From: Neisseria weaveri
Lineage (GTDB): Bacteria > Pseudomonadota > Gammaproteobacteria > Burkholderiales > Neisseriaceae
Length of the DNA: 64,000 bases
NCBI RefSeq assembly: GCF_900638685.1
Contig: NZ_LR134533.1
Coordinates: 620,001 to 684,000 of the forward strand
Direction of reading: 5' to 3'
The translations under genes were made by a program, and so were the position numbers. The notes under the pieces are model-generated. The model made no database searches and had not been told where the DNA came from. It was given only the letters and a program-made list of their open reading frames with translations. Position 1 is the first letter of the stretch. Every line of letters starts with the position of its first letter. Shown one piece after another: positions 7,959 to 17,796 of this stretch.

Positions 7959-8317
7959 TTATTCGCTCGGTATTTTGGCTGTTTGGCGCTCTGGCTCTCT
8001 TACTGGGCATTTTGGGCATTTTTCTTCCTATTCTGCCGACAACGCCTTTTGTGTTGCTTGCCGCCGCCTGCTGGGCAAAAGCCTCCCCCCGTTTTCACCG
8101 TTGGTTGCACCAACACCGCTACTTCGGTCCGATGGTACAAGACTGGGAAACGCGCCGTGCTGTGCCTAAAAAAGCAAAGCTGTTCGCTTTTACCATGATG
8201 ACGTTCTCTTGTCTGTTGATGTTGTGGCAATTTCCCGAACGCTGGTGGGTTGCTGCGGTTTCTGCCGTATTCTGCTTATGCGTCGCCATTTGGATGTGGC
8301 GTCTTCCCCATGCCTGA
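7955..8317 (+). CDS. YbaN-like (DUF454) inner membrane protein
   Basis: A 120-residue membrane protein with hydrophobic stretches at about 5-35, 75-92 and 97-115. It holds the DUF454 hallmark FLPILPTTPFVLLAAACWAK in its first half, followed by SPRFHRWLHQHRYFGP. E. coli YbaN belongs here; its function is unknown. The start overlaps the DUF1415 stop by four bases, indicating one operon. A short intrinsic terminator follows. Confidence 0.88.
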   Translation: MIIRSVFWLFGALALLLGILGIFLPILPTTPFVLLAAACWAKASPRFHRWLHQHRYFGPMVQDWETRRAVPKKAKLFAFTMMTFSCLLMLWQFPERWWVAAVSAVFCLCVAIWMWRLPHA

Positions 8318-8322
8318 ATCAT

Positions 8323-8343
8323 CAGCCCAATCGGGCTGTTTTT
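8323..8343 (+). terminator. intrinsic terminator after the YbaN-like gene
   Basis: CAGCCC-AAT-CGGGCTG hairpin followed by TTTTTC, directly after the stop. Confidence 0.85.
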
Positions 8344-8579
8344 CATTTTCGGATAAAAAAACCTATCCATGAACGGCTTTTAATTACCGGTTTTTAAAAG
8401 CCGTCAAAATCTTCTAAAAACAAGAAATTTATTAACAAAAACCGATAAAACTGGAATACACCTTGTTTTTCTTTTACAATCGGCTGCAAATTAGATGAAA
8501 TTTCATCTGTTTTTTCAAATCAGCAGGCCGGTTTTTCAGACGGCCTGAAACGCTATCTCAAGAAAAGGAAGGAATGCCT

Positions 8580-9998
8580 ATGCGCCTCCAGTTATCCATG
8601 ATCCCCCTCTTATTGGCACCGGTCTTGGCACATGCAGCCGATTTCAACGGTGCCGATTTAAGCCTGCTTTGGGGTATCCCTTTTGCATTAATCCTTTTAT
8701 CCATTGCCACAGGTCCTCTGTTGGTACCCCATTTATGGCATCACCATTTCGGTAAAATTACCGCTTTATGGACCATTATTTTCTTGGTTCCGTTTGTTGC
8801 CGTTTTCGGTTTAAGTACCGGTATCCACACCGTCGCCCATGCTTTGGTGGAAGAATACATTCCTTTCATCGCTTTATTATTGGCGCTGTACACGATCTCC
8901 GGCGGTATCTTGGTATGGGGTAATCTGCACGGCAGCCCTAAGCTGAATACTGCTATCTTGGCCATCGGCACGGTTTTAGCGTCGTTTATGGGTACGACAG
9001 GCGCAGCCATGCTGCTTATCCGCCCGCTCTTGAAAGCCAACGACAACCGTAAACACCGCGTACACGTTGTCGTGTTTTTCATCTTCCTCGTTGCCAATAT
9101 CGGCGGTGGTCTGACACCTTTGGGTGATCCTCCCTTGTTCTTGGGCTTCTTAAAAGGCGTTGACTTCATGTGGACTGTACAACATATGTTTGCGCCGGTT
9201 TTAATCAGCTCCGTTATCCTATTGCTGCTGTTTTATGCTTTGGACAGTTATTTCTATGCACGTGAAGACGAACTGACACCCAAAGATCCGACTCCGGACA
9301 GCAAGCTGCAAATTTTCGGCAAATGGAATTTCCTGCTGTTATTGGGCGTAATCAGTGCCGTTTTGATGTCGGGCATTTGGAAACCCAACCATCCCGGTTT
9401 TGAAATTTTGGGCAGTACCTATCTGCTGCAAAACCTGGTTCGCGATCTGATTTTATTGGGTCTGACTTTTGTTTCTTTGGCCATTACACCTAAACAGGTT
9501 CGTGCCGGAAACGAATTCAACTGGGATCCGATTTTAGAAGTCGGCAAACTGTTCTTGGGTATTTTCATTACCATCGCGCCGGTATTGGCCATCTTAAAAG
9601 CGGGCGAAGCCGGCGCGTTCCGTCCGCTAATCGCTATGGTTCACGACAGCTCCGGTGCGCCGATCAATACCATGTATTTCTGGATGACCGGCCTGTTGTC
9701 TGCATTCTTGGATAATGCACCTACCTATCTGGTATTCTTCAACTTGGCCGGAGGCGATGCGGCAAGCCTGATGAGTGGTCCGCTGTTCCATACACTGTTG
9801 GCCATCTCTATGGGTTCGGTGTTTATGGGTGCCTTAAGCTATATCGGTAACGCACCGAACTTCATGGTTAAAGCCATTGCAGAACAGCGCAAGGTAAAAA
9901 TGCCCAGCTTCTTCGGCTATATGGCGTGGTCGTTCGGCATTTTGATTCCGGTATTTATTTTGCATACCTTTATCTTCTTTATCTACCAATTACTCTAA
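8580..9998 (+). CDS. NhaD/IT-superfamily sodium:proton antiporter-like protein
   Basis: A 472-residue polytopic inner membrane protein with about 12 hydrophobic segments and a leading segment ending AHA that resembles a signal sequence. The motifs GGGLTPLGDPPLFLGFLKG (near 175-195) and SAFLDNAPTYLVFFNLAGG (near 375-395) are the paired re-entrant loop signatures of ion-transporter superfamily members such as NhaD and citrate carriers. Na+/H+ exchange is therefore likely, but the substrate is not proved. The second ATG (8580) is preferred because AAGGAAGG sits seven bases before it; the ATG at 8574 is almost touching that site. A DUS-pair terminator follows. Confidence 0.82.
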   Translation: MRLQLSMIPLLLAPVLAHAADFNGADLSLLWGIPFALILLSIATGPLLVPHLWHHHFGKITALWTIIFLVPFVAVFGLSTGIHTVAHALVEEYIPFIALLLALYTISGGILVWGNLHGSPKLNTAILAIGTVLASFMGTTGAAMLLIRPLLKANDNRKHRVHVVVFFIFLVANIGGGLTPLGDPPLFLGFLKGVDFMWTVQHMFAPVLISSVILLLLFYALDSYFYAREDELTPKDPTPDSKLQIFGKWNFLLLLGVISAVLMSGIWKPNHPGFEILGSTYLLQNLVRDLILLGLTFVSLAITPKQVRAGNEFNWDPILEVGKLFLGIFITIAPVLAILKAGEAGAFRPLIAMVHDSSGAPINTMYFWMTGLLSAFLDNAPTYLVFFNLAGGDAASLMSGPLFHTLLAISMGSVFMGALSYIGNAPNFMVKAIAEQRKVKMPSFFGYMAWSFGILIPVFILHTFIFFIYQLL

Positions 9999-10012
9999 GC
10001 AATAAACATCAA

Positions 10013-10045
10013 AGGCCGTCTGAAAATTTCAGACGGCCTTTTTTT
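10013..10045 (+). terminator. DUS inverted-pair terminator
   Basis: AGGCCGTCTGAA at 10013-10024 and TTCAGACGGCCT at 10028-10039 are followed by a T run. It ends the antiporter transcript and may also act on the convergent truA transcript. Confidence 0.88.
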
Positions 10046-10077
10046 ATCAAGGTGATCAAACACCTGCCAAACAAAGA

Positions 10078-10935
10078 CTACCACAACCAAATAGGAGGCG
10101 CAGGCGTTTCCACGCCCCATTCTTCAGGATAATCTACTCCGGTCAAATACAAACCATCAGGCATAAAAGTCGGCGGCGCTTTCAGACGGCTTTTCTCATC
10201 AATCAGGTTGGCAAAACCTTCCACACTTAAGCGGCCGTTACCCACATAAACCAACGCCCCCATAATATTCCGCACCATATGATGCAGAAACGCATTACCG
10301 TGCAAATCCAAGGCCATCAGCTCAGCAGAGCCGGACAATTTGGCACTGTAAATCGTTTTAACCGGCGATTTGGCTTGACATTCTGCCGCCCGAAAACTGG
10401 AAAAATCCTGCTCCCCTACCAAATATGCCGCCGCCTGCTGCATTAGCGCCATATCCAAAGGCGTATGCGTCCAACCGACTTTTCCGATTAACAACGGAGA
10501 GCGCACCGGAGAAGACTGCAAAACATAACGGTAACGCCGCCCGAAAGCATCAAACCTTGCATGAAAGCGATTGCTGACTTTTTGCGCGCGCCACACCGAA
10601 ACACCTTCAGGCAAAAACGCATTTACACCGCGTATCCATGCCTGCTCGAGACGATTGGCACGCGTATCGAAATGCACAATCTGAGCCGTTGCATGAACGC
10701 CTGTATCGGTTCTGCCGGCGACAACCGTGTTGATTTTTTCTCCGGCAATTTGCAATAACGCAGATTCCAATGCTTCCTGCACAGTAGGCAATCCGTCAGC
10801 CTGCTTCTGCCAACCGTAAAAACGGCTGCCGTCATAAGCAACCGTTAAAGCCCAACGCTGCAAATTACTGCATAAAATATCGTCTCTATTTTCAGACGGC
10901 CTATTGCTGCTTTCCAGCTTTTCTTTCTCAAACAT
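10078..10935 (-). CDS. truA: tRNA pseudouridine synthase A
   Basis: Modifies U38-U40 in the anticodon stem of tRNAs. The catalytic Asp lies in [11 protein letters not shown]; other family blocks are [28 protein letters not shown] and [19 protein letters not shown]. The product has 285 residues against 270 in E. coli. The excess is at the N-terminus, where residues 12-16 (RPSEN) are the translation of a DUS embedded in the start of the gene. A start closer to residue 24 (TTG) cannot be excluded. Gene order with the upstream TspA/FimV-like gene matches other Neisseria. Confidence 0.93.
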   Translation of the reverse strand: MFEKEKLESSNRPSENRDDILCSNLQRWALTVAYDGSRFYGWQKQADGLPTVQEALESALLQIAGEKINTVVAGRTDTGVHATAQIVHFDTRANRLEQAWIRGVNAFLPEGVSVWRAQKVSNRFHARFDAFGRRYRYVLQSSPVRSPLLIGKVGWTHTPLDMALMQQAAAYLVGEQDFSSFRAAECQAKSPVKTIYSAKLSGSAELMALDLHGNAFLHHMVRNIMGALVYVGNGRLSVEGFANLIDEKSRLKAPPTFMPDGLYLTGVDYPEEWGVETPAPPIWLW

Positions 10936-10983
10936 GAATGCCGTTTTTTAACCTATCGTACTTACACTTAAACACCGACCAAT

Positions 10984-11013
10984 AAAAATGCCGTCTGAAC
11001 GACGGCATTTTTT
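10984..11013 (-). terminator. intrinsic terminator after tspA/fimV
   Basis: AAAAATGCCGTC pairs with GACGGCATTTTT around TGAAC. One arm is an AT-type DUS (ATGCCGTCTGAA at 10988-10999). T runs on both strands make it bidirectional. Confidence 0.85.
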
Positions 11014-11020
11014 GTCAGAT

Positions 11021-13249
11021 TCAAGCGTCCAATTCTTCAAGAAGCTTTTTGGCCTTGGCCAAAATCGCACCATCGGACTCTTCTATCAATTCCAACAGAG
11101 TATCGCGGGCAGCCTCGGGATCCTGAATCTCAATATACATTTTCGCCAGTTCATACTTCGCCTCCAACGGTGCAGTCATACCGACAGATTCGGAAATAAA
11201 GCCGGCACCGCCGTCTGCGGTTGAAACATTCAGGTCTTCCCATTCAACCAGCTCCACTTTTCTATTGGCAGCCTGTTGGTCAATTTGAGCATGAACGGTA
11301 TCGAAATCTACCGGCTCAAACTCGGAAGAACCGCTGTCTTCTTCTGCCATTTTCAGCCAAGAATTGTCGTCATCCTCATTATCGCCGTACACAACGGCTT
11401 CTTCGGTATTCTGAGACGCCTCCTCAACAGAAGGCATAACAAATTCCAAAGGCTCATCGTCTTGCGCAGGATCTACCTCAGCTTCCGCATTAGCACTGTT
11501 CCATTGCTCCAAGGCGGCAACTGTTTCGGTTGCACCAACCGCTTCAACGGTTTGATAAGCAATTTCCTCAACAGGCTGATATACCGGCTCGGGATCAGGC
11601 TCGTATACGCTCTCTGTAGATTCGATATTGTCCCAATCAGCCTCTTCTCTGGCTTTAGTTTCCGCATCATTGGTCAACGCACCGGTCAAAATACCGGTTT
11701 GCTGATTATCGATCCGCCCCATATCCAAATTGATGTCATCGGCACAGCCTTCTGATTTTAATGAAGTTTCCTCAATGAACACATCATCAAAATCGTCTTC
11801 AATCTCTAGTTCGCTGGCCGGCTGTTGGGCAGCTGCAGCATTAGTTTTACCGGCAACAGCACCTGCAGCCATAACGGCAGCCGCTTCGGCTTTAGTCAAC
11901 GGTTTGGATTCGGTGGGACGAGCCACAGGCTGTTCGGTTTTAATGCCATAGTCGTTTTCGATGGCGGAAGAAACCATATCATCGAAAATTTTGGTTTCAT
12001 CTTCCTCAGGTTCTGCAACAGCAGGAACCACAGCTGCATGCTCTGATTTCTTTGGAGAACGGCGTGCCAGCAGCAACAATGCCAATGCACCTGCCAAACC
12101 TCCAATCAGCAACCACTTCCACCAACCGAAACCTTCTTCACCGCCGTCCGTTTCATTCACTGCAACAGGAGCTTCAGGTTTCTCCGCTTCCTCTACAACC
12201 ACTGCCACTTCTTCCGATGCGGCAACTTCCTGTTCGGCCTGCACTTCCGAAGCGGCTAACTCCTCCATTGGCTGCTGAACTGCAGAAGCTTGGACTTCAG
12301 GAGCGCTTGCCGGCTGCTCGGGCTGCTGCAATGCTGCCTGTGCTTCTTGAGCAACAGTAATTTGCTCTACTTGAGTTTGCTCTACTTGCGCAGCTTGGGT
12401 TTCAACCGCAGGTTTAGACGCGTCTGCAATATTTTCAGACGGCGTTGCAGCTTGGGGGATTTCCGTTTGTAGTTTGGCACCGGAAGCAGCCAAGCCTTTC
12501 AGCTCGTTTGCCGTAGGAATATTTAAAACATTACCGGGCCAAATCTTATCGGCATTGTGTGCGCTGAATAATTCCGGGTTTGCTGCCACCAATGCCTGAA
12601 CCGTTTGGTATGTAGTCAAACCGCTCGGACGGATGCGTGCGGCAATTTGCGTCAAAGTTTCACCGGAACGGATGATGTGTTTGCCACCGTAAGCAATACG
12701 GGCAGGCGCAGCAGCTTTGGCCGCCTGCTTTTTAACTTCCTTATCGGAATCTTTCTTGTTCTCTGCACGGTTAGAGGTATTTTGTTTGGCCGACGAACGT
12801 CCGCCGACTACTTCGGCTACACGCTCTTTGGCGATTTTATGCACATTGATATTGGTTGAAGGCGGATTCTTGGAACCCTGTGCCTGCGTTTGCAAAGGCT
12901 GGGCATGATACCCGGGAGGGTCAATAATCGCAGTATATTGGCGTGTTTGAGAACCTACGCCCATCTGAAAAATCAAAACGGGTTCTTGAACTGCTTTATT
13001 GGAACGGATATTGATAACGGCTTTATCACCGGATGCACTTACCGTACCTTTCAGACTGCCGTCTGAAAATTCGGCCTTACCGCCATCCAATAAATATTTG
13101 GCTTCTTCACCGGTTACCGTTACTGTAGCCGAGAAAGGTTCGCCCAAACTTGACTTAATATTCAATCCCCCCAATCCCGCTACGGCAGAAAAAGAGGCAG
13201 CCATAGCAACAGACAAAGCAATCAGTTTGATTTGATAATTTTTTTTCAA
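11021..13249 (-). CDS. tspA: TspA/FimV-like LysM membrane protein
   Basis: A 742-residue FimV-family protein of the cell pole, the family linked in related bacteria to type IV pili and, as TspA in N. meningitidis, to host-cell contact and T-cell stimulation. A signal peptide covers residues 1-24 (ending SAVA). The FimV N-terminal beta domain follows (LGGLNIKSSLGEPFSATV). A LysM domain spans about 190-246 (HIIRSGETLTQIAARI to VLNIP). Next come a long Ala/Gln/Glu/Val-rich linker, one transmembrane helix at about 376-396 and an acidic cytoplasmic part. The last 50 residues form the conserved FimV C-terminal domain. The name follows meningococcal usage. Confidence 0.88.
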   Translation of the reverse strand: MKKNYQIKLIALSVAMAASFSAVAGLGGLNIKSSLGEPFSATVTVTGEEAKYLLDGGKAEFSDGSLKGTVSASGDKAVINIRSNKAVQEPVLIFQMGVGSQTRQYTAIIDPPGYHAQPLQTQAQGSKNPPSTNINVHKIAKERVAEVVGGRSSAKQNTSNRAENKKDSDKEVKKQAAKAAAPARIAYGGKHIIRSGETLTQIAARIRPSGLTTYQTVQALVAANPELFSAHNADKIWPGNVLNIPTANELKGLAASGAKLQTEIPQAATPSENIADASKPAVETQAAQVEQTQVEQITVAQEAQAALQQPEQPASAPEVQASAVQQPMEELAASEVQAEQEVAASEEVAVVVEEAEKPEAPVAVNETDGGEEGFGWWKWLLIGGLAGALALLLLARRSPKKSEHAAVVPAVAEPEEDETKIFDDMVSSAIENDYGIKTEQPVARPTESKPLTKAEAAAVMAAGAVAGKTNAAAAQQPASELEIEDDFDDVFIEETSLKSEGCADDINLDMGRIDNQQTGILTGALTNDAETKAREEADWDNIESTESVYEPDPEPVYQPVEEIAYQTVEAVGATETVAALEQWNSANAEAEVDPAQDDEPLEFVMPSVEEASQNTEEAVVYGDNEDDDNSWLKMAEEDSGSSEFEPVDFDTVHAQIDQQAANRKVELVEWEDLNVSTADGGAGFISESVGMTAPLEAKYELAKMYIEIQDPEAARDTLLELIEESDGAILAKAKKLLEELDA

Positions 13250-13569
13250 GATTTATATCCCCCGATTTTGTATTGGAGCATGATAGCCAACACTATTTTT
13301 CATCAGCCTACATGATATATTCTAATTGCACATTGTGCCAAGTATTCCGAAGCTTTTATATCAAAAGAAAATAACACTTGCAACTTTATAACCACGTTGA
13401 CAAATCAAACAAATGACCAACCTTTTGACTTTGAATGTCATGCCGCAATATTTTCAGACGGCCTTTGCAGCCGCAGAAGTGCTACGGATAGCAACGGGTA
13501 ATAAATAGTGTCAAAGCTTTCCGCAATCAGGTATGATTGTCGGTTACCGATAACCGTTTTCAATAAACC
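13250..13569. other. divergent promoter region tspA / yciB
   Basis: AT-rich intergenic stretch serving both directions. It holds a lone DUS near 13453, a TATGAT box at 13532 that could be a -10 for yciB, and a small hairpin (CGGTTA-CCGA-TAACCG, 13541-13556) in the likely yciB leader. No RNA gene or ORF with coding character is seen. Confidence 0.5.
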
Positions 13570-14103
13570 ATGAAAATACTCAGTGATTTAATTGCCGTTA
13601 TTTTATTTTTCATTACTTACACCGTTACCAAAAACATATTTTGGGCAACTGCCGTTGCTCTCGTTATCGGCGTGCTCCAGGCCGGCTTTACTTGGCTGAA
13701 ATACAAAAAACTGGATACGATGCAGTGGGTCAGTCTGATTTTGATCACTGTATTAGGTGGTGCGACCCTGCTTTTCCAAGACGACCGTTTTATCAAATGG
13801 AAGCCCACCCTGTTATTTTGGTTCGGTTCGGCAGCCCTATTAACCGGACACCTGCTCGGCAAAAGCGGATTGAAAGCCTTGATGGGCAAAGAAATGACGC
13901 TACCCGACGGCATTTGGCGCAACCTGACTTTTGCCTGGATTGTATTTTTTGCCCTGATGGGCTTGATTAACCTGCTGGTCGCCTACAACTTTACCCAAGC
14001 CCAATGGGTTAACTACAAGCTTTTCGGCTCAACCATATTAATGATTATTTTCTTTATCGGACAAGGTTTTTACCTGAGCCGACACTTACCCAATAAGGAA
14101 TAA
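13570..14103 (+). CDS. yciB: YciB / septation protein A family membrane protein
   Basis: A 177-residue inner membrane protein with five or six helices. The family blocks are FFITYTVTKNIFWATAVAL, LTGHLLGKSGLKALMGKEM and the C-terminal KLFGSTILM. YciB (IspA) proteins affect envelope integrity and septation; the biochemical role is unsettled. It starts a tight cluster with yciI (3 bp gap), bolA (4 bp gap) and the first PPIase (25 bp gap), a conserved neisserial order. Confidence 0.92.
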   Translation: MKILSDLIAVILFFITYTVTKNIFWATAVALVIGVLQAGFTWLKYKKLDTMQWVSLILITVLGGATLLFQDDRFIKWKPTLLFWFGSAALLTGHLLGKSGLKALMGKEMTLPDGIWRNLTFAWIVFFALMGLINLLVAYNFTQAQWVNYKLFGSTILMIIFFIGQGFYLSRHLPNKE

Positions 14104-14106
14104 CTT

Positions 14107-14397
14107 ATGGAATACTTCATGCTTTTGGCAACCGACGGCGAAGAAGTTTACGAAGCACGCAAAGCCGCCCGTCCGCAACATTTGAAAAGATTGGAAGATT
14201 TAAAGGCACAAGGCCGTCTGCTGACCGCAGGCCCCAATCCGCTTCCCGATAATCCCGAACAAGTATCGGGCAGCCTGATTATCGCCCAATTCGCTTCTTT
14301 GGATGACGCGCAAAGCTGGGCTGAAGACGACCCTTACGTCCATTCCGGTGTTTATGACGAGATTCTGATTAAGCCGTTTAAAGCCGTATTTAAATAA
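14107..14397 (+). CDS. yciI: YciI family protein
   Basis: A 96-residue ferredoxin-like small protein. The YciI pattern is visible as the N-terminal MEYFMLLATDGEE, RPQHLKRLEDLKAQGRLLTAGP with the conserved His, then AQSWAEDDPYVHSGVYDEI with the conserved Asp-Pro. The His/Asp pair is the proposed catalytic dyad of the family, but no substrate is established. It lies in the yciB-yciI-bolA cluster. Confidence 0.92.
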   Translation: MEYFMLLATDGEEVYEARKAARPQHLKRLEDLKAQGRLLTAGPNPLPDNPEQVSGSLIIAQFASLDDAQSWAEDDPYVHSGVYDEILIKPFKAVFK

Positions 14398-14401
14398 AAC
14401 T

Positions 14402-14671
14402 ATGGATACCAAACAAGAAATCGAAACCCGCCTGCAAGCCCTACGTCCGACCCTATTACAGCTTCGCGACGACAGCCATCTGCACATCGGACATGCCGGC
14501 AACAAAGGCGGGGGACACTACCACATCTTGGTTGTCAGCCCCGCATTCGAAGGCATCAGCCGCATAAACCGCCAACGCATGGTTAAAGATCCCCTGCACG
14601 ATTTATTTTCAGACGGCCTTATTCATGCCTTAAGCATTAAAGCCGTTACTCCCGACGAACATACCGGTTAA
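14402..14671 (+). CDS. bolA: BolA family protein
   Basis: An 89-residue BolA-like protein. Members bind monothiol glutaredoxins with a shared Fe-S cluster and, in some cases, DNA. The class II KH-like fold is indicated by DDSHLHIGHAGNKGGGHYHILVVSPAF (read in pieces) and by RINRQRMVKDPLHDL near residue 60. Residues LFSDGLIHA are partly encoded by an internal DUS (TTCAGACGGCCT). It is four bases from yciI. The paralogue type (BolA or IbaG) is not resolved. Confidence 0.88.
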   Translation: MDTKQEIETRLQALRPTLLQLRDDSHLHIGHAGNKGGGHYHILVVSPAFEGISRINRQRMVKDPLHDLFSDGLIHALSIKAVTPDEHTG

Positions 14672-14696
14672 TCCGCCCCATTATTGGAGAATATTC

Positions 14697-15575
14697 ATGA
14701 AAAAAACCCATTTCGCTTCCGCACTGGTATTGGCTGCTTTATCAACCGGACTTTCCGCAGCCACATTGGTAACCGTTAACGGCACCAAAATCGACAGCAA
14801 AGAAATCGATGCACAAATCAAACAAATCACACAACAAACGCAAGGCAAAGTCCAAGACAGTCCGGAGTTGCGTAACGAACTGATTCAAGACCGCATCACT
14901 TCCGTTTTGGTCGCCCAAGAAGCCAAACGCCTGAAAATCGACCAAATTCCCGAATTCAAAAAAGCTTTGGAGCAATCACGCGCCCAAGCCAAAAAACAGG
15001 GCGCGGACAAACGTCCTACATTCAAGCAGGAATGGGCGGAATATGAATCCGCAATGCTGAACCGCGCCTACATCACCCACGTATTAATGCAAAACCCCTT
15101 AAGCGAAGCTGATCTGAAAAACGCCTATAAAGACTTCAACCAATTCTACAAAGGTTCGCAAGAAGTCCAATTGGGCGAAATCTTCACCCAGTCGGCAGAA
15201 AAAGCCCAACAAGCCGTCAACGACCTCAAAGCCAAAAAAGACTTCAAATCCGTAGCCCGCCAATACAGCGTTGACCCCGAAGTCCAAAAAACCGGCGGCA
15301 TCAATCAAGGCTACATCCGCCTGAAAGATCTGGAACAAGGTGCACCCGAAGTTTACAACGCCGTACGCAATCTGAAAAAAGGCAGCTTCACAGAAACACC
15401 GATGCGTGAAGAACCCAACTTATTCGGCGTATTCTATATTCACGACAAACGCGAAGTAAAAGTACCTCCTTACGAGCAAATCAAAGACAATCTGACCGAG
15501 CAGATCCAAGGTGCGAAAATCAATGAAGCCATCGGCGCTTTATACCAAAAAGCCACCATTCAGCCGGCAAAATAA
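14697..15575 (+). CDS. periplasmic parvulin-type peptidyl-prolyl isomerase
   Basis: The 292-residue protein starts with a signal peptide (MKKTHFASALVLAALSTGLSA). An N-terminal SurA-like helical region follows, then a parvulin/rotamase domain at about 150-255 with the typical VQLGEIFTQSAEKAQQAVNDL and SVDPEVQKTGGINQGYI segments. It likely assists folding of outer-membrane or secreted proteins. The second, related PPIase-like gene starts 18 bp downstream. N. meningitidis carries equivalents at the same place beside tspA. Confidence 0.88.
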   Translation: MKKTHFASALVLAALSTGLSAATLVTVNGTKIDSKEIDAQIKQITQQTQGKVQDSPELRNELIQDRITSVLVAQEAKRLKIDQIPEFKKALEQSRAQAKKQGADKRPTFKQEWAEYESAMLNRAYITHVLMQNPLSEADLKNAYKDFNQFYKGSQEVQLGEIFTQSAEKAQQAVNDLKAKKDFKSVARQYSVDPEVQKTGGINQGYIRLKDLEQGAPEVYNAVRNLKKGSFTETPMREEPNLFGVFYIHDKREVKVPPYEQIKDNLTEQIQGAKINEAIGALYQKATIQPAK

Positions 15576-15593
15576 CATCTTGGAAACCCTATC

Positions 15594-16379
15594 ATGATCA
15601 CAAGAAAAAACCGTATCGCCGTTTCCCTGCTGACACTGGCCGCCCTAACTGCCGGCACCGTTGCAGCCAAAGCCCCTGAAATCGAAACCGCCCGTATCGA
15701 CAGCATGGTCAGCCAAATCATGAAACAGGCCGATGCCGATCCGCACCTGACCCAAAAACCGGACGGTGCCGCCATCCGCAAAGACGTACTGCTGCAACTG
15801 CAAAGCTTTGAAATCCTGAAAAACGAAGCCTTAAAACTCGGTTTAGACAAAGAACCGGACGTGCAAAACCAATGGAAAAACGTCGAAGCACAGTTTTACG
15901 CACAGCAATACAGCCAATATTTAGAGCGCAATACCGAAGTTGACGAAGCGGAAATCCGCGCCGTTTACGACCGCGAAACCCGTGTAATCCGCCTGCAGCA
16001 GGTCCACTTCGATACAAAAGAAGCGGCAGCCGAAGCACAAAGCCTGCTGTTGAAAGGCTTGAGCTTCGAAGAACTGATGAAGCGCTACCCCAACCCCGAG
16101 CAACAGGCTTTAAACGAACTGATCTCACCAAGCCAACTGCCCGGCAACTTGAGCGGACTGGTCGCCCAAATGTCGCGCGGACAAGTTACCGCCGAACCGG
16201 TAGAATTGGACGGTAAATACTATCTATTCAAACTTGCCGCTTCGGAACGCGCCGCCGACGCACCTCCGTTTGAGCAAATCAAATACCAATTGACCATGCA
16301 CGCTAAAGCCCAAAAGGTACAGGAAAAAATTGAAAACTTATTGAAGGAAAACGGAATCCACCCCGACAATCCCAAATAA
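15594..16379 (+). CDS. second parvulin-like periplasmic protein
   Basis: A 261-residue protein with a signal peptide (ISLLTLAALTAGTVAAKA-like start from MITRKNRIAVS), a SurA-type helical part and a reduced rotamase-like region. That region covers about 125-225, with LQQVHFDTKEAAAEAQSLL, then SPSQLPGNLSGLVAQMSRGQ. The GG(I/L) glycine pair found in the first PPIase is missing, so chaperone function without isomerase activity is possible. It is paired with the preceding gene and probably arose by duplication. Confidence 0.8.
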   Translation: MITRKNRIAVSLLTLAALTAGTVAAKAPEIETARIDSMVSQIMKQADADPHLTQKPDGAAIRKDVLLQLQSFEILKNEALKLGLDKEPDVQNQWKNVEAQFYAQQYSQYLERNTEVDEAEIRAVYDRETRVIRLQQVHFDTKEAAAEAQSLLLKGLSFEELMKRYPNPEQQALNELISPSQLPGNLSGLVAQMSRGQVTAEPVELDGKYYLFKLAASERAADAPPFEQIKYQLTMHAKAQKVQEKIENLLKENGIHPDNPK

Positions 16380-16399
16380 GCAATACATATTTGACACAA

Positions 16400-16426
16400 A
16401 GGCCGTCTGAAAATTTCAGACGGCCT
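16400..16426 (+). terminator. DUS inverted-pair terminator
   Basis: AGGCCGTCTGAA 16400-16411 and TTCAGACGGCCT 16415-16426, 20 bp past the PPIase stop. Confidence 0.8.
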
Positions 16427-16594
16427 TAATACATCATACATACATCTAAAAAAACAATCATTTAAAAACTATTAAAGAAGCTGTTTCCGAGCAGTTTGAA
16501 ATTCGAACAAGACATTAATATTCGGATCTTCTTATCGCTTCAAACCATATAGATTGCGATTTATTTAAAAGAGCCGTTTACACAACATGCTTGC

Positions 16595-16621
16595 AGGCCG
16601 TCTGAAATTTTCAGACGGCCT
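16595..16621 (-). terminator. DUS inverted-pair terminator after the alcohol dehydrogenase
   Basis: AGGCCGTCTGAA 16595-16606 and TTCAGACGGCCT 16610-16621, 29 bp beyond the stop of the iron alcohol dehydrogenase gene. Confidence 0.8.
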
Positions 16622-16650
16622 TAGATTCGCATCAAATCAGCATTGAGCGA

Positions 16651-17796
16651 TTAAGCGGGATCGAATGCTGCTTCGTAGATGCCGATAATCTGCTCTTTGT
16701 TGGCTTGAATCGGGTTGGTGAAGCCGCAAACGTCTTTCAAAGCGTTGTCGGCCAACACGCCGAAGTCTTCCTGTTTCACGCCCAGCTCTTTCAAAGATTT
16801 GGGGATGCCGACGATACGGGCCAGTTTGGTAATCGCGTCGATCACGTCCAAGCCTTTCAAATCGCTGTTGTATTTACCTAAAATGGCGCCGATTTCGTCC
16901 AAACGCTCTTTAGCGGCCTGTTGATTGAAACGCTCAACGTGAGGCAGCAGCAGCGCGTTACACACACCGTGCGGCAGGTCGTAGAAACCGCCCAATTGGT
17001 GCGCCATCGCGTGTACATAGCCCAAAGAAGCGTTGTTGAACGCCATACCTGCCAAGAATTGGGCGTAAGCCATTTTTTCGCGGGCTTCTTTGTTTTTCGG
17101 CTCGTGAACGGCAGTGGGCAGATAGCCCGCAATCAGTTCGATGGCTTTCAGCGCGCAAGCGTCGGTAATCGGTGAAGCGATGGTAGAAACATAAGCTTCC
17201 ACCGCGTGGGTCAAGGCATCCATACCGGTAGCTGCGGTCAGCGGAGCGGGCATACCTTCCATCAAAGAAGGATCGTTTACCGACAGCAGCGGCGTTACGT
17301 TTTTATCGACAATCGCCATTTTCACATGACGGGCTTCGTCGGTAATCACGGCAAAGCGGGTCATTTCCGAAGCCGTACCGGCAGTGGTATTGATGGCAAT
17401 CAAAGGCAGTTGCGGTTTTTTCGATTTATCCAAACCTTCGTAGTCTTCGATTTTGCCGCCGTTGGTGGTCACAATCGCTACTGCTTTGGCGCAGTCGTGT
17501 GAAGAGCCGCCGCCCAAAGAGACGATGAAATCCGCACCGGCTTCTTTCAAGGCTGCCAAACCGTCGTTGACGTTGGTAACGGTCGGGTTGGGCTGTGCTT
17601 TGTCGAATACTGCGTAATCAATGTTTTTTTCTTTCAACAAACCGCCGATTTTGTCGGCAACGCCCATTTTGCTCAAACCGCCGTCGGTAACGATTAATGC
17701 TTTTTTCAAGCCCAAAGCGCTAATCACATCCATCGCTTCGGCCAAGGCGTTTTCGCCCAAGATGTTTTGAACGGGCATAAAGAATTGTGTTGCCAT
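16651..17796 (-). CDS. iron-containing alcohol dehydrogenase (YiaY/AdhB type)
   Basis: A 381-residue group III dehydrogenase very close to E. coli YiaY. It interconverts primary alcohols and aldehydes with NAD(H). The nucleotide-binding loop is [13 protein letters not shown], and [14 protein letters not shown] follows. The iron ligands are in [12 protein letters not shown] and in [20 protein letters not shown], which supply the Asp and three His positions. The start has GGAGC upstream. With aldA 13 kb away it offers an alcohol-to-acid route, though the two are not in one operon. Upstream lies 400 bp of AT-rich DNA shared with a divergent FadR-type regulator that may control it. Confidence 0.92.
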   Translation of the reverse strand: MATQFFMPVQNILGENALAEAMDVISALGLKKALIVTDGGLSKMGVADKIGGLLKEKNIDYAVFDKAQPNPTVTNVNDGLAALKEAGADFIVSLGGGSSHDCAKAVAIVTTNGGKIEDYEGLDKSKKPQLPLIAINTTAGTASEMTRFAVITDEARHVKMAIVDKNVTPLLSVNDPSLMEGMPAPLTAATGMDALTHAVEAYVSTIASPITDACALKAIELIAGYLPTAVHEPKNKEAREKMAYAQFLAGMAFNNASLGYVHAMAHQLGGFYDLPHGVCNALLLPHVERFNQQAAKERLDEIGAILGKYNSDLKGLDVIDAITKLARIVGIPKSLKELGVKQEDFGVLADNALKDVCGFTNPIQANKEQIIGIYEAAFDPA

